From: Gemmatimonadota bacterium
GTDB taxonomy: Bacteria > Gemmatimonadota > Gemmatimonadetes > Gemmatimonadales > Gemmatimonadaceae
Length of the DNA stretch: 44,474 bases
Direction: 5' to 3'
NCBI GenBank assembly: GCA_016871855.1
Contig: VHBQ01000018.1
Coordinates: 1-44,474, forward strand
The notes under the pieces were generated by a model. It was not told where the DNA came from. It searched no databases and saw only the letters and a program-made list of their open reading frames with translations. Each line of letters begins with the position of its first letter. Position 1 is the first letter of the stretch. Positions 24,835 to 32,339 of this stretch are shown piece by piece. A program made the translations under genes and the position numbers.

Positions 24835-26004
24835 GTGCGCCATCGGGCCGTCCTCCTCGCGCTGGTCATCGCCGGTTGCTCCCGGACCTCCGGGGGGCCG
24901 GCGCCGCGCACCGAGTTCCTCGTCGCCAATAACGACTCGACGTTCTGGGTCACCTCGGACGCGCGTGGCATCCGCATGCGCGGCGCGCCGATCATCCTGG
25001 CGCGGAACGCCGGCCGCTTCCACGAGCTGTACGTGGCCGATGACGATCGCTCGTTCTACGACGCGATCTTCGTCGGGCAGCGTCTCTACCGCCGTGACCT
25101 GATCACCGGCGACTCCGTGCAGCTGCTCTCCGACGGCGAAGTGGCGGGCATGGCCGAGCGTTTCGCGCGCGAGCATCCGAACGAACGCCCGCTCGGTCCC
25201 GACGAGGAAGGCGCGGCGAACCCACGCACCTCGGCGATCGCCGAGCTGCGCTTGCTTGACCTGCACGGCCCGTATGCCTCGTATGAGCACCTCACCGACG
25301 TGCACTCGCGCGGTGGAGCGAACCGGCACGCCGCCCACGGGGGCGTGGTGGACATGCGCACGGCGCAGGAGCGCTCGGTGCGCGACCTGTTCGGCGAGAC
25401 GGAGGAAGCACGCATTGTGCCGGCCGCCGAGTCGGCGTGGCGCAACGCGCGTGACTCGCTGCTCGCGGCGGCGGGCTCGCGCGGGGAGCAGGCGCGCCAG
25501 GCGATCGAGTACTTCGAGTTCAGCCCGTGGAGCTTCACGCTGAACGCGAAGGATCGGGTGCCGCAGGTGCAGTTCTCCGTCCCAGGTTCCGGCGGCGGCG
25601 CCGGCGGCGTGACGATTCCCCTCCCGCCGCTGGCAGTGACGGAGCCCAGTTGGTGGCGCGACGTCGCCGAAGAGCTCCCGCTGGGGAGCGCGCCGATGCA
25701 CCGGTGGCCGCGCAAGGCGTTCGAGCTGGTCGCGCGCAGCGATACGGGCACCGGCGATCGCGCCACGCTCTCGATCCGCGATGGCGAACGCGAGTGGCCG
25801 GTGGGCGTCGTGCAGGGGCCCGTGCGCCGCGTCTTCTGGCTCGACATGCCGGCGCTGGGCCGCGAAGCGCGCCAGGCGCTGATGCGCGCGTTCGACGAGG
25901 CCTCGCTCTACTCGGAGCAGTCGCGGGTGGTCCTTGCGCCGCGCACGCGAGGGCGGCCGACGGTGGCGACGCTGCGGCCGGTCGCTTGGGAGTTCGCTCG
26001 ATGA
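24835..26004 (+). CDS. Lipoprotein of unknown function
   Basis: A 389-residue protein I do not recognise. GTG start, basic N-terminus, hydrophobic stretch and lipobox (VIAGC, Cys15) mark it as a lipoprotein. The body alternates short charged segments with beta-prone stretches; features include FYDAIFVGQRLYRRDLITGD, HVHSRGG-like ANRHAAHGG and a Gly-rich loop SGGGAGG near residue 255. It overlaps the DUF2203 gene by four bases (ATGA), so the two form an operon. A -10-like box immediately before the GTG suggests a leaderless mRNA. Function is open. Confidence 0.75.
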   Translation: MRHRAVLLALVIAGCSRTSGGPAPRTEFLVANNDSTFWVTSDARGIRMRGAPIILARNAGRFHELYVADDDRSFYDAIFVGQRLYRRDLITGDSVQLLSDGEVAGMAERFAREHPNERPLGPDEEGAANPRTSAIAELRLLDLHGPYASYEHLTDVHSRGGANRHAAHGGVVDMRTAQERSVRDLFGETEEARIVPAAESAWRNARDSLLAAAGSRGEQARQAIEYFEFSPWSFTLNAKDRVPQVQFSVPGSGGGAGGVTIPLPPLAVTEPSWWRDVAEELPLGSAPMHRWPRKAFELVARSDTGTGDRATLSIRDGEREWPVGVVQGPVRRVFWLDMPALGREARQALMRAFDEASLYSEQSRVVLAPRTRGRPTVATLRPVAWEFAR

Positions 26005-26441
26005 GCGCGCGACGCCGGGCGCCGGTGCTGAAGGTCGAACTGCCGTACACGCCGGCGGCGGCGAACCGCGCGCTCCCGCTGGTGCGCCACATCGTCGGCG
26101 ACCTCGTGCAGCAGGTGGACCGGTGGGAGGCGGCGGTGCGCCAGGTGGAACTCGCCAGCCACGACAACGTGCTTGAGAACGCCGAGAGCGAGCGCTGGCA
26201 GCGCGAAGCGCAGCGGCTGGCCGCGGCGATCGAGGGATGTGTGCACGAACTAATGGAACTGGGCGTCGAAGTGCGTGCGCTCAACACCGGGCTCGTGGAC
26301 TTCCCCGGCACGCTCGACGGACGCGAGGTCTACTTCTGCTGGATGCTCGGCGAGGCGGCGGTGACCCACTATCACGAGCGCGACGCCGGCTTCACCGGCC
26401 GTCAGCCGCTTCCGGTTGAGGCGCTCACGCCGCTGGGCTGA
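26001..26441 (+). CDS. DUF2203 family protein
   Basis: A 146-residue protein of the DUF2203 family, function unknown. Typical features are YTPAAANRALPLVRHIV near the N-terminus, a long helical middle with ELMELGVEVRALNTGLVDFP, and the C-terminal REVYFCWMLGEAAVTHYHE. It begins inside the stop of the lipoprotein gene (ATGA overlap). It has no signal peptide and should be cytoplasmic. Confidence 0.85.
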   Translation: MSARRRAPVLKVELPYTPAAANRALPLVRHIVGDLVQQVDRWEAAVRQVELASHDNVLENAESERWQREAQRLAAAIEGCVHELMELGVEVRALNTGLVDFPGTLDGREVYFCWMLGEAAVTHYHERDAGFTGRQPLPVEALTPLG

Positions 26442-26453
26442 GCGCGCGGATTC

Positions 26454-26478
26454 GTGCCCTCCGTGTCTCCGTGGTGAA
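26454..26478. repeat. CTCCGTG/GTGGTGAA-type repeat
   Basis: A single copy of a CCTCCGTGTCTCCGTGGTGA element in the 84-bp gap between convergent genes. From memory, very similar elements recur widely in intergenic DNA of several bacterial phyla. Confidence 0.5.
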
Positions 26479-26525
26479 GCAGTTCCCATGCCCGAGCACC
26501 CACGAAGCGTCCGCCCACCCGCACG

Positions 26526-27461
26526 CTAGTCGGCGCCGGGTTCCTCCTCGAACGGCAGCGCGATCTCCATTCCGTCGCGCGCGATGGTGACGTTCGGGAA
26601 AACCTGCTTCGCCTCACGATCCAAGTCCGACGGATCGCGCGAATAGCGCGCGGAGAAATGCGTCAGCGCGAGCCGCTTCACCCCGGCGGCGAGCGCCACC
26701 TGCGCGGCCTCGCGGGCGGTGCTGTGCCCGGTCTCCACGGCGCGCGCTGCCTCTTCATCGCCGAACGTGCTCTCGTGCACGAGCAGGTCCGCCCCCTGCG
26801 CCGCGTCGATCGTCGCCGCGCACGGCCGCGTGTCGCCGGTGATCACCAGCCTGCGGCCTGGACGCGTGGGGCCGACCAGCGCGGCCGGTTCAATCACACG
26901 ACCGTCCTCGAGGGTCACGCTCTCGCCCTTGTGGATACGCCCCCAGAGTGGCCCCTCGGGAATCCCAAGCGCGCGCGCCGTCTCAGGGTCGAAGCGGCCC
27001 CGGCGCAGGTCCTCGACGAGCGAATAGCCGAACGCCAGCAGGCCGCCATGGTCGGCGGCGTACGGGATGATCGCGTAGTCCTTACGCTTCACCTCCTCGC
27101 CAGGCGCGAGCTCCCTCACCTCCACGGGATACGTCAGGCGCTCACCCCCGAACGCATCCGCCCGCTTCATCAGCGCCGCCAGGCCGCGGGGCCCCCACAG
27201 GCGCAGCGGCTCCGTGCGCCCCTGCAGCGACATCGTGCGCATCAGCCCGATGGTGCCGAGGATGTGATCGCTGTGGAAATGCGTGAAGAACAGGTCGGCG
27301 AAGGTGAAGCCAACGCCGTACCGCATCATCTGCCGCTGCGTCCCCTCGCCACAATCGAAGAGCATCGTGTCGCCTTCGCGCACCACCGCCAGCGACGACA
27401 CCCCGCGCTCCACAGTGGGGCGCGAGGCGGAGGTGCCGAGGAAAAGGACACTAAGGCTCAA
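26526..27461 (-). CDS. rnz: Ribonuclease Z
   Basis: A 311-residue RNase Z of the metallo-beta-lactamase fold, the endonuclease that trims tRNA 3' trailers. Zinc ligands HFHSDH begin at residue 61; other family motifs are FLGTSASRP, FDCGEGTQRQ, ITGDTRPC, HESTF and LTHFSARY. Since neither tRNA in this window encodes CCA, RNase Z processing followed by CCA addition fits. No ATG lies near the conserved N-terminus; I use TTG at 27461. An ATG at 27566 in the same frame would add 35 residues encoded by the heptamer repeat. Confidence 0.9.
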   Translation of the reverse strand: MSLSVLFLGTSASRPTVERGVSSLAVVREGDTMLFDCGEGTQRQMMRYGVGFTFADLFFTHFHSDHILGTIGLMRTMSLQGRTEPLRLWGPRGLAALMKRADAFGGERLTYPVEVRELAPGEEVKRKDYAIIPYAADHGGLLAFGYSLVEDLRRGRFDPETARALGIPEGPLWGRIHKGESVTLEDGRVIEPAALVGPTRPGRRLVITGDTRPCAATIDAAQGADLLVHESTFGDEEAARAVETGHSTAREAAQVALAAGVKRLALTHFSARYSRDPSDLDREAKQVFPNVTIARDGMEIALPFEEEPGAD

Positions 27462-27467
27462 GGGATG

Positions 27468-27509
27468 GTGACGGTGGACGGTGGACGGTAGACGGTGGAC
27501 GGTCGACGC
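27468..27509. repeat. Heptamer repeat (GACGGTG units), single arm
   Basis: Five to six tandem GACGGTG-type units (variants ending in A and C) immediately upstream of the RNase Z start. No inverted partner arm is present within the next 100 bp, which is ordinary sequence without a gene. Confidence 0.9.
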
Positions 27510-27624
27510 GGTTACCGAAAAGCTAATCGAACCGGCCTCGTCTCGGGCGAAAAACCTGCGACGCATTCGCGGTCCCGCGTATGGTCCGGCGCGGCATTTC
27601 CGGGTGGCGGCGCGCGGCCGCTTG

Positions 27625-28596
27625 CTACCCCGCCGACTGCAGGATGCCCTGCAGGCGCGCCTCGTCGATGTTTGCGCCGCTCACGATCGCGGCGATCGGC
27701 GGCACCAGGTGCCGCAGTCGGCCCGTGCGCAGGGCCGCCACGCACACGGCCCCCGATCCCTCGGCGCGGATTCCCTCGGCGAGCCAGAGCCAAGCGATCG
27801 CGCTGGCGATCTCCTCTTCCGTCACGGTCACGATCGACTCAAGCGTCGCCTGGCCGATGGCGAGGGCATCGTCGTCGATCTGGCCGGCGAGACCGTCGGC
27901 GAGCGTCGGGCGACTCTCAATCTCGATCACCTTGCCCGCGTCGATAGCGCGCGCCATCGCGTCGGTGCGTTCGCTCTGCACGCCGACCACTCGCACGTGC
28001 GGCGCCTCGCTCAGGAGATAGGCGCCGACGCCGCCCAGCAGCCCACCGCCGCCGACGCAGACGAGCATCGTCTGCACGTCGGGCAGTTCCTCGAGCACCT
28101 CGCTTCCCACCGTGCCCTGGCCGGCGAGCAGCGGCACGCCGAGACACGGATGCACGAACGTGGCGCCGGTCTCCTGCGCGTACGCACGCGCGCGGACCAT
28201 CGCGTCGTCGTAGTCGCTGGCCTCGTCGAGTACGCGCGCGCCACGGCGCGCGATGCCCTCCTTCTTCACGGCGGGCGCGTTCGCCGGCACAAAGACCGTC
28301 GCCGCGATGCCGAGCCGCTGGGCCGCCTCGGCGACGCCGAGCCCGTGGTTGCCGGCGCTCGATGCGACGATGCCGCGGGCGCGCTCCTCAGGGGAGAGCA
28401 GCGACAGCGCGTTGAACGCGCCGCGCACCTTGAACGACCCGGTGAGCTGCGCCGACTCCAGCTTCAGGTAGACGTCGCCGCCGACGAGCGCGGACAGCGC
28501 TTCGGAGCGCCGGAGCGGCGTGCGCACCGTGACGCCGCGCAACCGCTCGGCGGCTTCGCGGATTTCAGAGGCGGAGGGGAGGAGGCGGAGGGGCAA
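27625..28596 (-). CDS. Threonine/serine dehydratase-like PLP enzyme
   Basis: A 323-residue fold-type II PLP enzyme, close to catabolic threonine ammonia-lyase and serine racemase. The PLP lysine is Lys56 in TGSFKVRGAFNAL; SSAGNHG binds the cofactor carboxylate side and VGGGGLLGG binds phosphate. It has no C-terminal ACT regulatory domain, as in the catabolic or racemase-like forms. Expected reaction is deamination of threonine or serine; racemase activity cannot be excluded. I start it at TTG 28596, next to the conserved region. An ATG at 28752 would add 52 residues translated from the heptamer hairpin and overlap the photolyase. Confidence 0.85.
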   Translation of the reverse strand: MPLRLLPSASEIREAAERLRGVTVRTPLRRSEALSALVGGDVYLKLESAQLTGSFKVRGAFNALSLLSPEERARGIVASSAGNHGLGVAEAAQRLGIAATVFVPANAPAVKKEGIARRGARVLDEASDYDDAMVRARAYAQETGATFVHPCLGVPLLAGQGTVGSEVLEELPDVQTMLVCVGGGGLLGGVGAYLLSEAPHVRVVGVQSERTDAMARAIDAGKVIEIESRPTLADGLAGQIDDDALAIGQATLESIVTVTEEEIASAIAWLWLAEGIRAEGSGAVCVAALRTGRLRHLVPPIAAIVSGANIDEARLQGILQSAG

Positions 28597-28600
28597 TGCT

Positions 28601-28711
28601 GGACGGTCGACGGTCGACGGTGGACGGTGGACGGTGGAAGATGCGCACCGCGGCCGGGCTCGTCTACGTCCCACCGCGGTCTCAACCGTCCACCGTCCAC
28701 CGTCCACCGTC
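28601..28711. repeat. Heptamer repeat, inverted pair
   Basis: Left arm 28601-28637 (GACGGTC and GACGGTG units) and right arm 28684-28711 (CCACCGT units) fill most of the gap between the photolyase and dehydratase genes. The right arm overlaps the photolyase stop codon. Confidence 0.92.
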
Positions 28712-30155
28712 ACTCGCCCGGGGTAAACAGCTCCAGCTCCCCTCCATTCCACCGCCCCTCGTACGACTTCGCGTCGAACTTCTTATACGCCCTCTCCAGC
28801 GACATCGAGCGAATGGTCCCCCACACCGGGCGCTCGCCCCACGGCCGGTCGAACTTCCCAAAGCACCATTGAATGCCGCCGTAGCTGGACGGATCGCGGC
28901 CATCGAGCGCCCACTTGTCATTGAGGTGGATCAGGTGGCGCAGGGCGTCGGCGTACGTGGCCGACCAGGTGAGCACCGACTTCCCCCAGTACATCCGCAT
29001 CACGTTGTGAATCACGCCCGTCGCGACGAGCTCGCGCTGGGCGGCGTTCCACAGCGGGTGATGCGACTGCGCGCGCTCGAGCTGTTCGAGCGAGTACTCC
29101 GCCTCGCGAGGGTCGCGCGCATGGTCGCGCATCGTGCGGTGCACCCAGTCGGGGAGCGCGGCCAGCGAGCGGAAGTTGGAATTGCGAAGGCAGAAGTTGA
29201 GCGCGAGTTCGCGCCACGTGACGAGTTCATCAAGGAAACGCTCGGCCTTCGCCCGCCCCACGGACGCGATCGCCGCGCGCGCCACCTCCGCAGCGCTCAC
29301 CTGCCCGAAGTGCAGGTAGGGCGACAGGCGCGACGACCCGTCGGGATCGGCGGGCTCGCTTCGGCGTTCGTCGTAGTCGGGCAGGGCGTCGCGACAGAAC
29401 GCGCGCAGCCGCGCAAGCGCGGCCGTACGGCCACTCACCAAGGGCGCCGGCGGCACGGTGTGGTCGATCTCGCAGCCCGCGATGGCTGCGCCGAGGTCGC
29501 CGTTGAGATCCAGGCGATCTACCTCGAACGAGCGCCACACCGACTCGTCCAGCGCGGCGCGCGCGACCGGATCGGCCACCGACTCGAGCGCGTGCGCGAG
29601 ATGCGCCATCACCTTGGGGCGCAGGGTGCGCGCGGCGTACTCCTCCTTCACGAAGAGCGCGGAGGGAACAATCGCGTGCGACTCGACGGCCACCACGCGG
29701 CACTCACATCGCGCCGCGAAGCGCTGCGTGCGCTCGGCGATCCCCGCGGTTGGGAAGTCGTCGGTGACGACCAGCGCCGCGCGGGCGGCCATCCGGTCCA
29801 CGACGCGACGGTCATCGGCGCGCCGCCGCCGCAGCACGAACTGGTACCGGTGCCCTAGACGCTCCGCCCGGCGCGCCAGTTCACGCGCGTTGCGCAGGAT
29901 GAACGCGTGGATGCGGTCGTTGGCGTGCTCGTACGTGGGATCGAGTCCCTGATGGATGACCACCGGGAGGCCCAGCCGGTCGGCCTCGCGCACGGCGAAG
30001 CGCAGCGCCCAGTTGTCCTCGAGCCGATGCGTAGACTGCATCCAGTACAGCACATACTCGCCCCCCGGCCACTCTCGGCCAGCATTCATTGAGCGCGACC
30101 GAAGTGCGAGCTGGTCGTGCACGAAAGCCGAGGTCAGGGCGTGCGACTTGGGCAT
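28710..30155 (-). CDS. Class II CPD photolyase
   Basis: A 481-residue class II deoxyribodipyrimidine photolyase, which repairs UV-induced cyclobutane dimers with light and FADH. The N-terminal antenna domain includes YVLYWMQSTHRLEDNWAL, and the FAD domain includes RLSPYLHFGQVSA, ELVTWRELALNFC, and the class II Trp-rich C-terminus with MRMYWGKSVLTWS, LNDKWALDGRDPSSYGGI and FGKFDRPWGER. Length is typical. I take the ATG at 30155; a TTG at 30182 is an alternative. The stop codon lies within a heptamer repeat arm. It is the first gene of a minus-strand series with the dehydratase and RNase Z. Confidence 0.93.
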   Translation of the reverse strand: MPKSHALTSAFVHDQLALRSRSMNAGREWPGGEYVLYWMQSTHRLEDNWALRFAVREADRLGLPVVIHQGLDPTYEHANDRIHAFILRNARELARRAERLGHRYQFVLRRRRADDRRVVDRMAARAALVVTDDFPTAGIAERTQRFAARCECRVVAVESHAIVPSALFVKEEYAARTLRPKVMAHLAHALESVADPVARAALDESVWRSFEVDRLDLNGDLGAAIAGCEIDHTVPPAPLVSGRTAALARLRAFCRDALPDYDERRSEPADPDGSSRLSPYLHFGQVSAAEVARAAIASVGRAKAERFLDELVTWRELALNFCLRNSNFRSLAALPDWVHRTMRDHARDPREAEYSLEQLERAQSHHPLWNAAQRELVATGVIHNVMRMYWGKSVLTWSATYADALRHLIHLNDKWALDGRDPSSYGGIQWCFGKFDRPWGERPVWGTIRSMSLERAYKKFDAKSYEGRWNGGELELFTPGE

Positions 30156-30254
30156 AGGTAGTACAACGATGCACGGGCCCAAGACGTTCCGCGAACGGCG
30201 CGGCCCATCGCTTTATGGCATAGGCAGTTAGACGCCGTTTGCCGGCCGAAAGGG

Positions 30255-30282
30255 TTGACTTTGCCCCGAATCGGACTACAAT
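30255..30282 (+). promoter_or_regulatory. Sigma70-type promoter of tRNA-Ala
   Basis: -35 TTGACT (30255-30260), 16-bp spacer, -10 TACAAT (30277-30282). The leader holds a hairpin GGCCCC/GGGGCC (30297-30302 with 30312-30317) followed by GTTTGTTT, which may be a processing or attenuation element before the tRNA at 30377. Confidence 0.75.
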
Positions 30283-30376
30283 TCACTTGTCTGTGGGGCC
30301 CCGCCTCTGGTGGGGCCGTTTGTTTCAGACCCGGGTGCGACCGGACGGAGTGACGAGCGTCGCCCTGGAGCGTCTT

Positions 30377-30449
30377 GGGGCTGTAGCTCAGCTGGGAGAG
30401 CGCTGCAATCGCACTGCAGAGGTCAGGGGTTCGATCCCCCTCAGCTCCA
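30377..30449 (+). tRNA. tRNA-Ala (anticodon CGC)
   Basis: A complete 73-base cloverleaf: acceptor GGGGCTG/CAGCTCC, D stem GCTC/GAGC, anticodon stem CTGCA/TGCAG with loop ATCGCAC, T stem AGGGG/CCCCT. The anticodon CGC reads GCG. The G3-U70 pair, the alanine identity element, is present. CCA is not encoded. Confidence 0.97.
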
Positions 30450-30532
30450 TTCGAAGTTCGACAATCGATGTGCCCGCCGCCGTTCGGTAGGACGTAGAGT
30501 TCCAATGACGGCGTGCGTGGCCACTTCATACG

Positions 30533-30560
30533 AAGGCCGCTCCGAAGGGAGCGGCCTTTT
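30533..30560 (+). terminator. Intrinsic terminator downstream of tRNA-Ala
   Basis: Stem GGCCGCTCC (30535-30543) with GGAGCGGCC (30548-30556), GAAG loop, flanked by AA and TTTT. It ends the tRNA transcript 16 bases before the stop of the convergent cyclase gene. Confidence 0.9.
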
Positions 30561-30576
30561 GCGTTGGTGTCTGGCC

Positions 30577-31752
30577 CTACCAGCGCGGCTCGAGGTACGG
30601 TTTGCCGAGCACGACCGAGTGAATGACCAGCTCGATAGCCACCGCGATCAGCGCGAGCACTGAAAGCCGATGGACGAGGCGCATTCGGCTACTGACTTCG
30701 CCGGTCAAACCCGCATGGTGGGAGCCGGCCTCGGTCGGCGCCTCCGCTCCCATGCCCGCGTGGCGACGGCGCGTGCGCCGAAGGACATACAAGTTCGCCA
30801 ACGCGCCACCGACGGCGAACACCTGCATGGGCACCCTGAACTCGGCGGCATCGAGCTTGTCGGCGCCCGCCCCCAGGGCGCTGCCGAGCGAGCCGAGACC
30901 CAGCAGGATGGCGATTGGGCTGACCGTCGCCGAGAGGGCACAGGGAGCGCCCAGGATGGTGAAAAGGGCAGCGCCGATTCCGTTGCGCTCGTTCGTTCGG
31001 ACTGGCTCCGTCGCGGCTGCCGGTGCCGCGCTCGCCTCCTGCGTGGTGGCGCCGAGGCGGAACGCAGAGACCGGCTCAGCGAGGCCTTTGACGTTCAGGA
31101 CTTCGGGCGTGAGGCTCGGGTAGTCCGACGCGACCTGCGCGAAGGCGCGCTCGTCGACCAACACCTCACCGGGGCGCGCTGCCGACTCCAGTCGCGCGGC
31201 GAGATTCACGACATCGCCGATGGCCGTGTAGTCCTTGCGCTCGGTCGAGCCGAGTCGTCCGACGCGCGCGTAACCGGTGGCGACACCGACGCGCGCCTTG
31301 AGCTCGTCGCCCATCGCCTCGGACAGCTGCTTCATGCCCGCCTGGATCCCCAGCGCCGCCGACACCGCGCTGCGGGCGTGGTTCGGATTGCGAATCGGCA
31401 CGTTGAACAGCGCCATGACCGCGTCGCCGATGTACTTGTCGATGAACGCGTCGTTCCGGAGCAGCTCCGCGTTCGCCATGCGGAAGAACGCGTCGACGAT
31501 CTCGTACGTCCGTTCGGCGCCCAGGCGCTGGGTCATGCTCGTGAAGCCGGTCAGGTCGGCAAACAGCACCGACATCTCCACGATGCTGCCGTCCTGCATA
31601 TGCGCGTCACAGCGCGTGCAGACATTTGGGTTGCGCCCGCTTCTCCGGATGCCGAAGAGGTGGAAGAGAGCCGCCAACGGCCCGGCGAGCGCCGTTCCGC
31701 AGACGCGGCACTCCTTATCGACCGGCGGGGCGCGGTGCGGTGAACTCACCAC
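30577..31752 (-). CDS. Class III adenylate/guanylate cyclase with zinc ribbon and membrane tail
   Basis: A 391-residue protein with three parts. An N-terminal zinc-ribbon-like module has Cys15, Cys18, Cys45 and Cys48. A class III cyclase domain (about 57-235) follows, with metal-binding Asp66 (VLFADLTGF) and Asp110 (DKYIGDAV), Lys106, and transition-state Asn183 and Arg187 (VVNLAARLE), so it looks catalytically competent. The segment KDYTAIGD fits ATP-using forms. The C-terminus has two or three hydrophobic segments (about 260-325) resembling a MerT-like membrane domain, but with APC instead of the double Cys, then another helix (about 365-383). GTG start; seven bases overlap bstA upstream. 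The product, probably cAMP, would fit the CRP-like site at 14023. Confidence 0.85.
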   Translation of the reverse strand: MVSSPHRAPPVDKECRVCGTALAGPLAALFHLFGIRRSGRNPNVCTRCDAHMQDGSIVEMSVLFADLTGFTSMTQRLGAERTYEIVDAFFRMANAELLRNDAFIDKYIGDAVMALFNVPIRNPNHARSAVSAALGIQAGMKQLSEAMGDELKARVGVATGYARVGRLGSTERKDYTAIGDVVNLAARLESAARPGEVLVDERAFAQVASDYPSLTPEVLNVKGLAEPVSAFRLGATTQEASAAPAAATEPVRTNERNGIGAALFTILGAPCALSATVSPIAILLGLGSLGSALGAGADKLDAAEFRVPMQVFAVGGALANLYVLRRTRRRHAGMGAEAPTEAGSHHAGLTGEVSSRMRLVHRLSVLALIAVAIELVIHSVVLGKPYLEPRW

Positions 31753-32273
31753 CCCTCGCGTTCGCGCAGTGCGGTGATGTGCCGCACGTGATGGCGCGAG
31801 TGCCAGCCGTAGAGCGAAGTGATCAGATCGACGGACATCTTCCGGCCTTGCTCCGGATGCACGACCGTGCGCGCGAACTCGGCGGCGTCGAGCGACCGCA
31901 GCATCGCGACAAGCCGCGCGTGGACGCCGTCGAGAATCTGCAGCGACGGCTCAATGGCGAGCGTCCGTGAGTCGGACAGCTCAGCCCACCGCTTCTCCAG
32001 GTACGGCTTGATGGTGGGGTTGTCCTCGGTAAGGGCGAGCCGCACGCGCGTGAACGCGTTGAGGTGCGAGTCGGCGAGGTGATGCACCAACTGGCGCACC
32101 GTCCAGCCGTCGGGACGATAGGGGGTGTCGAGTTGGGCGTCGTTCAGTCCGTTGACCGCCGTGCGCAGTTTCTCGGGGAGCTGGGCGAGATCCCAGATCG
32201 CGTTCGCGCGCGACTGCTCGGTGATGGGCGCGGAGGAGTCGAACTTGCCGATGGGGCAGCTGAGATTCGACAT
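31746..32273 (-). CDS. bstA: DinB-superfamily thiol transferase (YfiT/BstA-like)
   Basis: A 175-residue DinB/YfiT-like protein of the BstA group, metal-dependent transferases that conjugate bacillithiol to electrophiles. The signature YRPDGWTVRQLVHHLADSH gives two likely metal-binding His, and YGWHSRHHVRHI near the C-terminus gives the third. FTRVRLALTEDNPTIKPY is also typical. The gene precedes the cyclase, overlapping it by seven bases, and follows the class V aminotransferase by 66 bp. Repeat DNA starts at the base next to the ATG. Confidence 0.85.
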   Translation of the reverse strand: MSNLSCPIGKFDSSAPITEQSRANAIWDLAQLPEKLRTAVNGLNDAQLDTPYRPDGWTVRQLVHHLADSHLNAFTRVRLALTEDNPTIKPYLEKRWAELSDSRTLAIEPSLQILDGVHARLVAMLRSLDAAEFARTVVHPEQGRKMSVDLITSLYGWHSRHHVRHITALREREGW

Positions 32274-32332
32274 GGAACGGGGAGGAGGTAGAGACTCAGG
32301 GACGGGGAATGAGAGACGGGACGAGGGACGAG
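32274..32332. repeat. GGAACGGGGAGG-type repeat, single arm
   Basis: GGAACGGGGAGGAGGTAGAG followed by related GA-rich sequence fills the gap between bstA and the aminotransferase stop. It matches the arms at 33863-33980, so the same family lies on both sides of the aminotransferase gene. Confidence 0.8.
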
Positions 32333-32339
32333 TGGCCGC

